Source of the DNA: Hymenobacter chitinivorans DSM 11115
GTDB lineage: Bacteria > Bacteroidota > Bacteroidia > Cytophagales > Hymenobacteraceae
DNA: 64,000 bases
Reading direction: 5' to 3'
Assembly (NCBI RefSeq): GCF_002797555.1
Contig: NZ_PGFA01000001.1
Coordinates: 372,001-436,000, forward strand
In this document: in pieces, positions 1-6,817 of the stretch
Layout of the letters: the number at the start of each line of letters is the position of its first letter
How positions within the stretch are numbered: the first letter of the stretch is position 1
The notes under the pieces: generated by a model
Seen by the model: the letters and a program-made list of their open reading frames with translations, nothing else
The model's database searches: none
Told to the model about the DNA's origin: nothing
Program-made: the position numbers and the translations under genes

Positions 1-645
1 GCCTGCGCCAGCCCGTTGGCGGCCCTGCAGGAGCTCAGCAGTCACCCTATCGACCTGCTGCTGCTCGATGTGCAGATGCCCGAAATCACCGGCCTGGCTC
101 TGCTCAAGATTCTGCCCCGCCAGCCCCTGGTGATTCTGACCACGGCCTACTCCGAGTACGCCCTGGAAAGCTACGACCTCGACGTGGTCGACTACCTGCT
201 CAAGCCCATTACGCTGGAACGGTTTCTGCGGGCCGTGCACAAGGCCCAGGCCCGGTTGCTGCCCGGTGCTGCTCCGGGCCCAACCGGTCTGGTACCGTCC
301 CCGGCGGTGCCGCTGCCGGCCGAGCCGGCGCCGTTTCTCTTCGTGAAGGATGGCACCCGCCTCGTCAAGATCCGGCAGACCGACATCCTGTTTGTGGAGG
401 GCCTGAAAGACTACGTGGCCATCCACACCCGCCAGCAGCGCATCGTGAGCCTGCAGCGGCTTAAAACCCTGGAGCAGCAGCTGCCCGCCACGCACTTCAT
501 CCGGATTCACCATTCTTACATCGTAAGCCTGGAGGGCATCGACGCCGTATTCAAGGACAAGGTGCAGATCGGCAGCCGGTTTCTGCCCGTGAGCGAATCC
601 TACCGCAAAGCCTTCCGCAGCTTCATTGGCCCCGACCTGCAGTAG
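1..645 (+). CDS. LytTR-family response regulator, 5'-truncated by the window edge
   Basis: The reading frame is open from the first base, so the N-terminal part of the receiver domain lies outside the window. What remains starts in the receiver, with the phospho-acceptor region LLLLDVQMP, the T of LTTAYSEYA and the K of LLKPI. A Pro/Ala-rich linker follows, then a C-terminal LytTR DNA-binding domain (FVKDGTRLVKI, ILFVEGLKDYVAI, FIRIHHSYIVS). Proteins of this kind are DNA-binding partners of LytS-type (His_kinase) sensors, which in Bacteroidota usually sit next to them; the partner is presumably just upstream. The assignment to family is secure. Its target genes cannot be told from the sequence. 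Confidence 0.93.
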   Translation, partial: ACASPLAALQELSSHPIDLLLLDVQMPEITGLALLKILPRQPLVILTTAYSEYALESYDLDVVDYLLKPITLERFLRAVHKAQARLLPGAAPGPTGLVPSPAVPLPAEPAPFLFVKDGTRLVKIRQTDILFVEGLKDYVAIHTRQQRIVSLQRLKTLEQQLPATHFIRIHHSYIVSLEGIDAVFKDKVQIGSRFLPVSESYRKAFRSFIGPDLQ

Positions 646-693
646 CAGCGTACCGGCCACGGGTAACTGACTTAATGAGCCGGCTCCAAACAC

Positions 694-724
694 AAAAAAG
701 GCGGAGCCTGCGCCCCGCCTTTTT
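694..724. terminator. Bidirectional rho-independent terminator
   Basis: An AAAAGGCGG/CCGCCTTTT stem with a 10-nt loop lies between two convergent genes. A-run and T-run flank the stem, so it can serve both strands. Confidence 0.85.
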
Positions 725-746
725 CATTTAGCTCACTATCCCGCAC

Positions 747-1784
747 TTACTGGGGCAGCGTGAGCAGATAGCCGATGGTGAAGTTGGCGTCCCAGTCGAA
801 GACGAACTGCTTGCAGCCGGTAGCTTCGGCAATGGACTTGTAGATGTTGAGGCCGGCCTTCGACTTGGCGTTATCGAGCTGGTAGGCGTCGGCGGCTTGC
901 AGCACGGTGTAGCGCTCCTTGCCGTTGCGCACCTTCTTGGCCATTTCAAACGGCACACCGCCAATGATAAAGCAGGTCTGACGCAGGTTTTGGGGTACTT
1001 GCTGGGCTTTGGCTTTCACGTCGGCGGCCACGGTGGCGTCGTCCACATTGTCCTGGAAGTACTTGGCCCCGTAGGTTTCCACCGACTTGGGTGCGCCGCC
1101 GCTCAGCCACGAAATCTTGGTGTTGCCCGAGCCAATGTCCGTCACGAACGACTTGTCGGCAAAGGAAGCCGGCAGCACCGAACGCAGACCCAGCACGCCT
1201 TCCTTCTCCGGTGTCACGGTGTTGACCACGTAATTCAAATCCTTCAAAGCCTTGATAATCTTGGCCGTACCCGAGGCCTTGATGGCGCCGGAGCTGACCA
1301 CGAAATGAATGTCGCGGCCGCCCACGCCGTAGTCCAGCATCTGCCCGATGTAGGACTTCAGGCCCTTGCGCACGTCGTCGTCCGACGACATATTTTCCAT
1401 TACCAGGCTGTTGCCAAACTCCGCTTTTTCCAGCTTCCAGTTCCGGCTTTTGTCGATGCGCACAATAAAGGAGTTGAAGCCGCTGGCGCCCAGCTCCACC
1501 ACGCCCTTGAGCTTGCCGTTGACCGGGGCCGGAGCTTCGTAGCTAAACGCCGGAGCCGTCGCCGTAGCCGTCGCCGTAGAAGTAGAAGCCGAGGTGCCGG
1601 GCTCAGTCGTCGAGTAGTCGCCGCTGGCTTCGGTGCCCGGGGCCGCCCCCGGCGAGACGGGCGCGGTAGTCGTGGTGGCGGAGTCCGGGGCCTTGTTGCC
1701 CACGAAGTGGCGGAAGCCGAAATAAACGGCGGCCACCACCACGAGGGTGATAATCAGCCGGCCGGCAAGAGTAATACGCTGCAT
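747..1784 (-). CDS. Membrane-anchored Ppx/GppA-like (ASKHA-fold) protein
   Basis: 345 aa. Residues 7-25 form one membrane segment, followed by a Thr/Ala/Pro/Ser-rich linker to about residue 85, then a soluble domain. That domain carries two phosphate-binding-like loops typical of the actin/Hsp70/sugar kinase fold: VELGASGFNSF (96-106) and VTDIGSGNTKI (214-224). Between them are SSGAIKASG (164-172) and TPEKEGVLG (191-199), at places matching the Ppx/GppA pattern (SAVREASN and ISGEEEA). Ppx/GppA enzymes hydrolyse polyphosphate or pppGpp. Here the second loop keeps DIGSGNT, but the usual acidic residue of the first loop is E rather than D, so activity is uncertain. It is the last gene of a three-gene minus-strand set with two coiled-coil proteins. 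Function unknown; the fold assignment is inference from motifs. Confidence 0.7.
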   Translation of the reverse strand: MQRITLAGRLIITLVVVAAVYFGFRHFVGNKAPDSATTTTAPVSPGAAPGTEASGDYSTTEPGTSASTSTATATATAPAFSYEAPAPVNGKLKGVVELGASGFNSFIVRIDKSRNWKLEKAEFGNSLVMENMSSDDDVRKGLKSYIGQMLDYGVGGRDIHFVVSSGAIKASGTAKIIKALKDLNYVVNTVTPEKEGVLGLRSVLPASFADKSFVTDIGSGNTKISWLSGGAPKSVETYGAKYFQDNVDDATVAADVKAKAQQVPQNLRQTCFIIGGVPFEMAKKVRNGKERYTVLQAADAYQLDNAKSKAGLNIYKSIAEATGCKQFVFDWDANFTIGYLLTLPQ

Positions 1785-1844
1785 GAAGAAAGGAATTAGG
1801 GAGTTGGGAATGTAGAAGTATTCAAGACGACATTTTCGCTATTT

Positions 1845-1998
1845 GTCATCTTGAGCTTTGCGAAGGACCTTCCTCGCCTGAGTGATAAGCTTTCTTCAAC
1901 GTGAGATATTTGGTACCTGCGCGGTCAGGAGCTTTGTCACGTTGGCACAAGTCGTAGTGGGGTAGGCAAGGAAGGTGCTTCGCAAAGCTCAGGACGAC
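1845..1998. repeat. Intergenic long inverted repeat element (nested hairpins)
   Basis: Outer arms at 1845-1879 and 1964-1998 are reverse complements over 35 nt with four mismatches (core TGAGCTTTGCGAAG). Inside, CAACGTGA (1897-1904) and TCACGTTG (1937-1944) form a second perfect 8-nt inverted repeat. The arm reads like the widespread GTCATCCTGAGC...GCGAAG class of bacterial intergenic repeats, which from general knowledge are dispersed in many genomes. It sits between two minus-strand genes of one putative operon. Only one copy is in this window. Confidence 0.75.
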
Positions 1999-2035
1999 AG
2001 GGTAAACAACCTCCGCACGCAAGACCCGGCTGGGC

Positions 2036-3058
2036 TTAGTTGAGCAGGTCGCGGTAGCCGGCATCCTTGGCGGGGTAGGGTTCGGAGGAGCTGGGCGCCG
2101 GCACTTCGGGCTTGGCATCGAGGGTCACGAGCTTGAATTCGCCCTGGTTGTAGGCCTGCAGCATGGCCTCGCCCTTGTCGGAGAGGATGCCGTTCTGCAC
2201 GTCCACGGAGTTGATGAAGTCCATCGACATATCCATGGCCCGCTTCATTTCGCCCAGCTTCTGGCTCATATCGTCCTGGATGTATTCCATCGACTCGTCG
2301 AAGTAAAACTTCTTGTCGGGGTCGCCCTTGAAAATGCTCACGGCGGTGCGCAGCGCGTTGGAGCTTTCCTTCACAATCTTGTATTCCACCTCCTTGAGGC
2401 GCACCTTGATTTCGGTTTCCTTGATGATGTAGTCGGCGCTCTGGTTCACCTTTTCCATGAAGGCCAGCACCATTTTGATGTTGCGCTGCAGGGGTAGCAG
2501 CTTCTCGTTCATCTGCTGCAGGCCCGCTCCCTCGATGGTGGCCAGCTGGGCGGCTTCCTTCATGCCGGGCTTGGCGGCCATGCTGGTTGCCTTGTTGGCC
2601 TCGGCAAATTTCTGCTTGATTTCCTCGTTGTTCTCGTTGATCTTCTTGTTGAGCTTGACCAGCTGCCCGGCTAGGGTATCAATCTGGCCCTGCATCTTCT
2701 GGCGCTTCTGCTTGAGGTCCTCGATGTAGATTTTGAGGATGGCAATGGGGTCGAGCTGAATGATGAGCCCGGTGATTTTGCGCATCAGGGTCTTGAACAG
2801 AAAGAACAGCCCGGTGCGGATGTCGCGGCTGGTGAAGAGAAACACGAGCAGCCCGAGCGCGCCCAGCAGCAAAGCCAGGTGCAGGGTGTTGGTGGCCACT
2901 TCAATCAGAAATTTGACGACCTCATTAAAATAAAACAGGCCCGTGCCAACCAGTCCGGCCAGTACCACCAGGCCCAGCACGCCCTCGGGGCGCGACCAGA
3001 AGGAGCGGCGCTCGGCCTCCGTGGAGCCGCCAAGCTGCGTAAAGTCAGGAGTTGCCAT
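2036..3058 (-). CDS. Two-TM membrane protein with PspA-like coiled coil
   Basis: 340 aa from ATG at 3058; the frame stays open upstream, but that part encodes the flanking hairpin repeat, so the downstream ATG is chosen. Two hydrophobic segments lie at about residues 27-45 and 58-76. They are followed by a long charged helix region (about 108-250) beginning DPIAILKIYIEDLKQKRQ, which resembles the helical start of PspA/IM30 (ESCRT-III-like) proteins. The C-terminal tail is Pro/Ser-rich and ends AGYRDLLN. PspA proteins remodel or protect the inner membrane; here the coiled coil would be tethered by its own TM hairpin. It is the middle gene between a soluble coiled-coil protein and an ASKHA protein. 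The membrane and coiled-coil features are clear; the PspA relation is inference. Confidence 0.75.
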   Translation of the reverse strand: MATPDFTQLGGSTEAERRSFWSRPEGVLGLVVLAGLVGTGLFYFNEVVKFLIEVATNTLHLALLLGALGLLVFLFTSRDIRTGLFFLFKTLMRKITGLIIQLDPIAILKIYIEDLKQKRQKMQGQIDTLAGQLVKLNKKINENNEEIKQKFAEANKATSMAAKPGMKEAAQLATIEGAGLQQMNEKLLPLQRNIKMVLAFMEKVNQSADYIIKETEIKVRLKEVEYKIVKESSNALRTAVSIFKGDPDKKFYFDESMEYIQDDMSQKLGEMKRAMDMSMDFINSVDVQNGILSDKGEAMLQAYNQGEFKLVTLDAKPEVPAPSSSEPYPAKDAGYRDLLN

Positions 3059-3060
3059 TC

Positions 3061-3222
3061 TGTGAAGTGGTGAAATTGTGAAATGGTGAACTTGTGAAAT
3101 GGTGAGTTTGCTGTTCGGGTGGGGAAATGGTGCGTTTGGTGTTCGACTGGCGCAGCTTTGCGCATTTTGCGCCGCTAGCACGACAACTCACCATTTCACG
3201 ATTTCAGCATCTCACCACCTAC
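3061..3222. repeat. Hairpin repeat element, copy 1 (conserved core, variable word-repeat arms)
   Basis: The left arm (3061-3110) is a run of near-repeats of GTGAAATGGTGAA; the right arm (3184-3222) is its complement. GTGAAATGGTGAGT (3094-3107) pairs perfectly with 3186-3199. The loop contains TGTTCGACT (3140-3148) and GACAACTCA (3182-3190), 33 nt apart, around a GGCGCA/TGCGCC stem. The same two end motifs at the same spacing occur at 63838-63888. The element fills the gap between two minus-strand genes and touches the stop codon of the upstream one (3219). Confidence 0.8.
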
Positions 3223-3878
3223 CGCAGGTACCGCGTGATTTTCTGCAGGTCTTGTTCGATTTGCTGGGCGAAGTGGGCGTAAGTCACCTCGTAGTTCTGG
3301 CGGTTCTGGTTGAGGCGGCCGCTCTGCTCGGTTATTTCGCCGCCGATGGCCGCCAGGCGGGCATTGTTGGCGGCCTGCTTCTGCTGAATCTCAGCCAGCT
3401 GCCGGGCCAGGGCTTCGTTGTCGGCCTGCAGCTGCTGCTGTTCCTTCTGCAGCCCCCCGACCCGCTCGTTAATGGCCTCGTCAACGCTTTTGGCAAAGGC
3501 GTCGCGGTCGGCCCCCAGTACCGTGAGGTAGTGCTGCCCGGTGGTGGTCAGGGCCGTCACGTTGGCCGACCCGCCCATGGCCTTGAAGCTGGCCCAGGCC
3601 GCCTGAAACTGCTTTTCCTCGCTCAAATCCAGGCTGGTGAGGCTGCGCAGGGTTTCACGAAACTCAAAGTAATCGGGGCCGGGCGGGTTGTTCTTGGCCA
3701 GCACGCCGGCCAGGTGCTCGGCAAACTTGCTGTCGTGCTGCCCGGTAGGCACCGGCGCAGGGGGCATGCCTGCCCCGGCGGGTGCTGCGGGGGCCGGGGC
3801 CGCGCCGGGGCGGGCCGGCTCGGCGTCCGTAATGAAGAAGCTCAGAATCTTACGGCCGAGGTTGTCCGGTTCAGGCAT
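3219..3878 (-). CDS. Soluble coiled-coil protein, first gene of the three-gene set
   Basis: 219 aa from the ATG at 3878 (MPEPDNLGRKILSFF); a second ATG 27 nt upstream is possible. Residues 30-60 are Ala/Pro/Gly-rich. The middle part (about 60-135) is globular and alpha-helical looking. From about 135 to the end the protein is a Gln/Glu/Leu-rich heptad region (QKEQQQLQADNEALARQLAE). There is no signal peptide or membrane segment, so it is cytoplasmic. I do not recognise the family. Gene order with the PspA-like membrane protein and the Ppx/GppA-like protein suggests that the coiled coils interact, which is inference. Confidence 0.75.
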   Translation of the reverse strand: MPEPDNLGRKILSFFITDAEPARPGAAPAPAAPAGAGMPPAPVPTGQHDSKFAEHLAGVLAKNNPPGPDYFEFRETLRSLTSLDLSEEKQFQAAWASFKAMGGSANVTALTTTGQHYLTVLGADRDAFAKSVDEAINERVGGLQKEQQQLQADNEALARQLAEIQQKQAANNARLAAIGGEITEQSGRLNQNRQNYEVTYAHFAQQIEQDLQKITRYLR

Positions 3879-4308
3879 GGCAGTATTGAAAGGTGGCACC
3901 TGCAATGTTACGAGGTTGGCGCAAATATGCCGCGCCGGCTATGCTGAAACTGCGGAGCGCCTCCTTGCCAGTTCCATATCTGCCGTGTGCGCAGAGCCCG
4001 CAAAAGGCGAGAGAAGCCGGCCGAAGCGGGAAAAAGGCCGAGCTAACCGGCGAGTCGGCCGCACCGATGCATGACGCTCCAGGAGTCATCCGCTACTGTT
4101 GCTTCCCAAAACCTGCTAAGAATGCTGGCAGCAACGACCAAGGCAGCGGGCTGGTGCTGCTCGATAACCATCCTGAATGCAGGAAGACGGCCCGTAAATA
4201 AGCGTCGTAATTATTCTTTGTCTCCTAAAATCCGTAGTTGGCGAATAAGGAGACAAGCTGCTTGTCTCTAAAAAATCAAAACAGCCAAACGAGGAGACAA
4301 CTGCACCC
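3879..4308. other. 430-bp divergent intergenic region
   Basis: It separates the minus-strand coiled-coil set from the plus-strand XRE regulator and should hold promoters for both. Nothing gene-like is seen in 3879-4210: several short open frames exist, but none has family features. The last 90 bp contain the paired dyads annotated separately. Confidence 0.6.
4218..4300. promoter_or_regulatory. Two tandem GGAGACAA dyads upstream of the XRE gene (candidate operators)
   Basis: TTGTCTCC (4218-4225) faces GGAGACAA (4249-4256), and TTGTCTC (4262-4268) faces GGAGACAA (4293-4300). Left arms are 44 nt apart and right arms are 44 nt apart, so two dyads with 23-25 nt between arms repeat at about four helical turns. 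The inner arms of neighbouring dyads also form the near-palindrome GAGACAAGCTGCTTGTCTC (4250-4268). The last arm ends 8 nt before the start codon. This is best read as an autoregulatory operator array for the adjacent HTH protein, which is inference. Confidence 0.65.
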
Positions 4309-4869
4309 ATGCCCCGCTATTCAACTCCTGCTCCCGCTCCGCACTACCTTGCCGTTATTCGTGCCGGGCTGGGCCTCACCCAGGCGCAGCTGGCCGGCGC
4401 CCTAGGCGTGTCGCGGCACTTGGTCACGAAGATAGAAGCCGGGCAGCGGGTATTGCCTGCCGCGGCCGGAATAATTTTGGCCTGGCTCACCCAGGCCTTG
4501 CCGCCGCCCGGTCCGCCCGCACCCTTGCCAGCGCTGAGTGCAGAGCAGGCCACGCCGCTGCACACCCGCGCCGCGGCCGTGGCCCACGAAACCCAGCAGC
4601 TCCTGCGGCGCCTGGAGCGGGGGCAGGCCCGGGCCCGCCGCGCCCTTAGCTGGCTGCGGGCCGCCCCGGCATTATTAGCTACACTACCTCCGGCCGAAGC
4701 TGAGCGGCACCAATGCTGGGTAGAAGCCACCACGGCCGAAGCCGAGCAGGCCCTGGAAGGCGAGGGTAGCCCCGTGCTGCACCGGCTGCTGGAGGCCCGC
4801 TTGGCCGGACTGCGGGCCGAGGCGGCCGTGCTGGCGGGGTATCTGAAGGAGCCTATAGCCTCGGGTTAA
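4309..4869 (+). CDS. XRE-type helix-turn-helix regulator with helical C-terminal domain
   Basis: 186 aa. Residues 10-55 form a Cro/CI-type HTH: IRAGLGLTQAQLAGALGVSR, then HLVTKIEAGQR, the standard scaffold with the recognition helix after GVSR. A Pro-rich hinge (about 65-80) leads to an Ala/Glu/Arg-rich helical region (85-180) that could be a dimerisation or ligand domain; I do not recognise it. The gene stands alone, divergent from the coiled-coil set. Its upstream region has four GAGACAA half-sites, the last one directly before the ATG, so the protein probably controls its own expression. Whether it also controls the divergent set is unknown. Confidence 0.85.
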   Translation: MPRYSTPAPAPHYLAVIRAGLGLTQAQLAGALGVSRHLVTKIEAGQRVLPAAAGIILAWLTQALPPPGPPAPLPALSAEQATPLHTRAAAVAHETQQLLRRLERGQARARRALSWLRAAPALLATLPPAEAERHQCWVEATTAEAEQALEGEGSPVLHRLLEARLAGLRAEAAVLAGYLKEPIASG

Positions 4870-4987
4870 GAGTCGATATTGGGCCGGAGGCAGCCTTGAA
4901 ACCCGAGTCTCGAATGGGTGTGTTCGGCTGGTAGGAGAGGGGCGTGGGTAATAGAGAAGGGTGTAGGAAAGTTGCTGGCTATTGGGC

Positions 4988-5800
4988 TTACTGTTCCGGC
5001 TTAGCCTTACGGCGCAGCCACTCAAAGAGCCGCTTTGGGGTCCGGGTCAGCCGCTGGAGCGGGGCTTGCTCCACGACGACATAGGTGCTAATGGCCCCGC
5101 CCAGGATGGTACGTTGCTGTACCGGCGCTTCCGCCGCCTTGCGCACTACGGGCAGCTCCGTAGCGCCGCGCTGCAGCGGAATGGCCAACGGACCCCGCAC
5201 GGTTCCGGGCTGCAGCTGTTCTTCGGCCGCCCGGAAGCCGGGCATCTGCACGAGCAGGCGCAGGGTGTCGGTCTTGTCGGGTAAGGCCAGTTGCAGGGTG
5301 CCATCGGCTTCGGCCTGGGCGGTGAGCAAGAGCGAATTGGCTAACCAAAGCTGCACGGTGGCAAAGCCCACGCCCTGCCCGGTGGCCGGGTCATACACGC
5401 GCAACTGCAGGGTGGTGGGGCGGGAGCTAGCCCCTGGAGCCACGGCGTGCGGCACGGCTACCGGGTGGGCCAGCAAAGGCGTGGTAACTGCCAGCAGGGG
5501 CACACTTACCGCCGCCAGCCACCGCCGCACCCCGCTCAGCCCCGGCCAGTGTGGGCGCCGCGCGGCTGTTTCCGCCTGCTGCCGGCTCTGCGCTAGCACC
5601 TGGGTTGGAATACGGCCGCATACGCTGCCCTCGGGGGCGTGGCGCAGAATGCTCAGTATCGTGGTCGGGTCGGTGGCGCTGAAGTCCAGCACTTCCTTGC
5701 GGCAAGCCTGACAAAACCGGCCCCGCTCGGTGGGCGTCATTTGGGCCCAATCCTGGTGGCAGGGCTCGGGAATGGCGAAATATATACGGGAGTTAGACAT
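4988..5800 (-). CDS. Zinc-ribbon-like, single-TM protein with carboxypeptidase-regulatory-like domain
   Basis: 270 aa. The N-terminus has a Bacteroidota-specific Cys/His pattern: PCHQDWAQMTPTERGRFC, then QAC and KEVLDFS (residues about 12-45), which looks like a small metal-binding knuckle that would face the cytoplasm. A hydrophobic segment follows (about 92-112). The outside part (from about 128) resembles a CarboxypepD_reg-like/transthyretin-type beta-sandwich: LQLRVYDPATGQGVGFATVQLW, ending in a basic tail. Such domains are often associated with cell-surface or TonB-linked proteins in this phylum. It is divergent from a TonB-domain protein 72 bp away, hinting at a shared role in envelope energy transduction. 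Exact function unknown. Confidence 0.75.
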   Translation of the reverse strand: MSNSRIYFAIPEPCHQDWAQMTPTERGRFCQACRKEVLDFSATDPTTILSILRHAPEGSVCGRIPTQVLAQSRQQAETAARRPHWPGLSGVRRWLAAVSVPLLAVTTPLLAHPVAVPHAVAPGASSRPTTLQLRVYDPATGQGVGFATVQLWLANSLLLTAQAEADGTLQLALPDKTDTLRLLVQMPGFRAAEEQLQPGTVRGPLAIPLQRGATELPVVRKAAEAPVQQRTILGGAISTYVVVEQAPLQRLTRTPKRLFEWLRRKAKPEQ

Positions 5801-5872
5801 ACGAACTGGTGTGGAATCAGAGGGAAAGCGGCATCAACCACTCGTCTGATGTCACTTCCTTCCCGATTCCAC

Positions 5873-6691
5873 ATGCTGCGCTTCCTGATTTTTGTTTACA
5901 GTCTGTTGCTCGTCACGTTGCTGGCCTCAGCTCCGGCGGCGGCTCAGTCCGCGGGCCGCACCTACTACACCCGCGCCGGCCGCCCCACCGCCGCCCCCGA
6001 TTCGGCCGCCTACTATACCGTAGTGCAAAAGCAGGGCCCCGGCGGCAGTATTACCACGTATGGGCTTGACGGCCGGCGCCTGCACCAGGAGCGGTATAGT
6101 CAGCTCCGGACCGGCCAGCGCCAGGGCCTGAGTACGGAGTGGGACGCCCGCACGGGCCGGCGCGTGGCCAGCTACCCCTACCGCCAGGGCCAGCTACACG
6201 GTGTGGTGCGGGCCTGGTACCCGAGCGGCCGGCCGCGGTGGCAGCTGGCGTACGAGCGGGGGCGCCGGCAGGGCCCGTTGCGGGCCTGGTACCCGGGGGG
6301 GCGGCTGATGCGCACGGAAACCTACCGAGTCGGAGTGCGCACCGCCGGCCACTGCTACACCCGCGCCGGCCGCGACACGGCTTGGTTTGCCTTCGAGCGG
6401 CCCGCCCGCTTTATCGGCGGGCCGGCCGCGCTGCAGCAGTGGCTCGACACGAATATCCGCTACCCGGCTTTGGCGTTGCGCAACCAGGTGGAAGGCCACA
6501 GCCGCGTGCAGTTCGTCGTGGATGCCACGGGGCGGGTAACCAACGTACAGGTGCTAAAGGCCCTGGGAGCTGGCGTGGAGGAAACTGTTGTCCGCACCCT
6601 GACGCGGATGCCGGCCTGGGAGCCCGCCGTGGTAGCCGGGCAGCCCGTGGCCGTGCCCTACGAACTGCCCATCATCTTCAGTATTCTGTAG
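5873..6691 (+). CDS. YwqK (MORN-like) repeat protein with C-terminal TonB domain
   Basis: 272 aa from ATG 5873, chosen because it places a normal signal peptide (LIFVYSLLLVTLLASAPAAAQ) at the N-terminus; an ATG at 5849 adds eight residues. Residues about 55-150 contain YwqK/MORN-type repeats (GLSTEWDARTGRR, GVVRAWYPSGRP, GPLRAWYPGGRL). Residues about 185-272 form a TonB C-terminal domain: a LQQWLDTNIRYPALA start, VQFVVDATGRVTNVQVLKAL, and the ending VAVPYELPIIFSI. TonB domains bind outer-membrane receptors or, in shortened secreted forms, act in the periplasm. There is no long Pro-rich spacer, so it is not a classical TonB. A bidirectional terminator follows. Confidence 0.85.
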   Translation: MLRFLIFVYSLLLVTLLASAPAAAQSAGRTYYTRAGRPTAAPDSAAYYTVVQKQGPGGSITTYGLDGRRLHQERYSQLRTGQRQGLSTEWDARTGRRVASYPYRQGQLHGVVRAWYPSGRPRWQLAYERGRRQGPLRAWYPGGRLMRTETYRVGVRTAGHCYTRAGRDTAWFAFERPARFIGGPAALQQWLDTNIRYPALALRNQVEGHSRVQFVVDATGRVTNVQVLKALGAGVEETVVRTLTRMPAWEPAVVAGQPVAVPYELPIIFSIL

Positions 6692-6755
6692 CACTCCCTG
6701 GCAAAAAAGCCCCCGCTGGCAAACATGCCACAGGCTGCGGCGGGGTAATTAGAAA

Positions 6756-6801
6756 CCCACTAAAAAAGCCCCGACCAATGCTGGCCGGAGCTTTTTAGTG
6801 G
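6756..6801. terminator. Bidirectional terminator between convergent genes
   Basis: CCCACTAAAAAAGC pairs with GCTTTTTAGTGGG around a GGCC-containing loop. It lies between the TonB-domain gene (plus) and the oxidoreductase gene (minus). Confidence 0.8.
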
Positions 6802-6817
6802 GCAATACGTCCCACGC

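Noticed and set aside
2879..3165. N-terminal extension of the PspA-like gene and a nearby frame giving HHFTIS-type repeats
   Set aside because: The His/Phe/Thr repeats are a translation of the hairpin element's word-repeat arms, not protein; the ATG at 3058 is used instead.
3688..4201. Short frames in and next to the 430-bp divergent gap
   Set aside because: They overlap the coiled-coil gene or cross the likely promoter region, and their products have no recognisable features.
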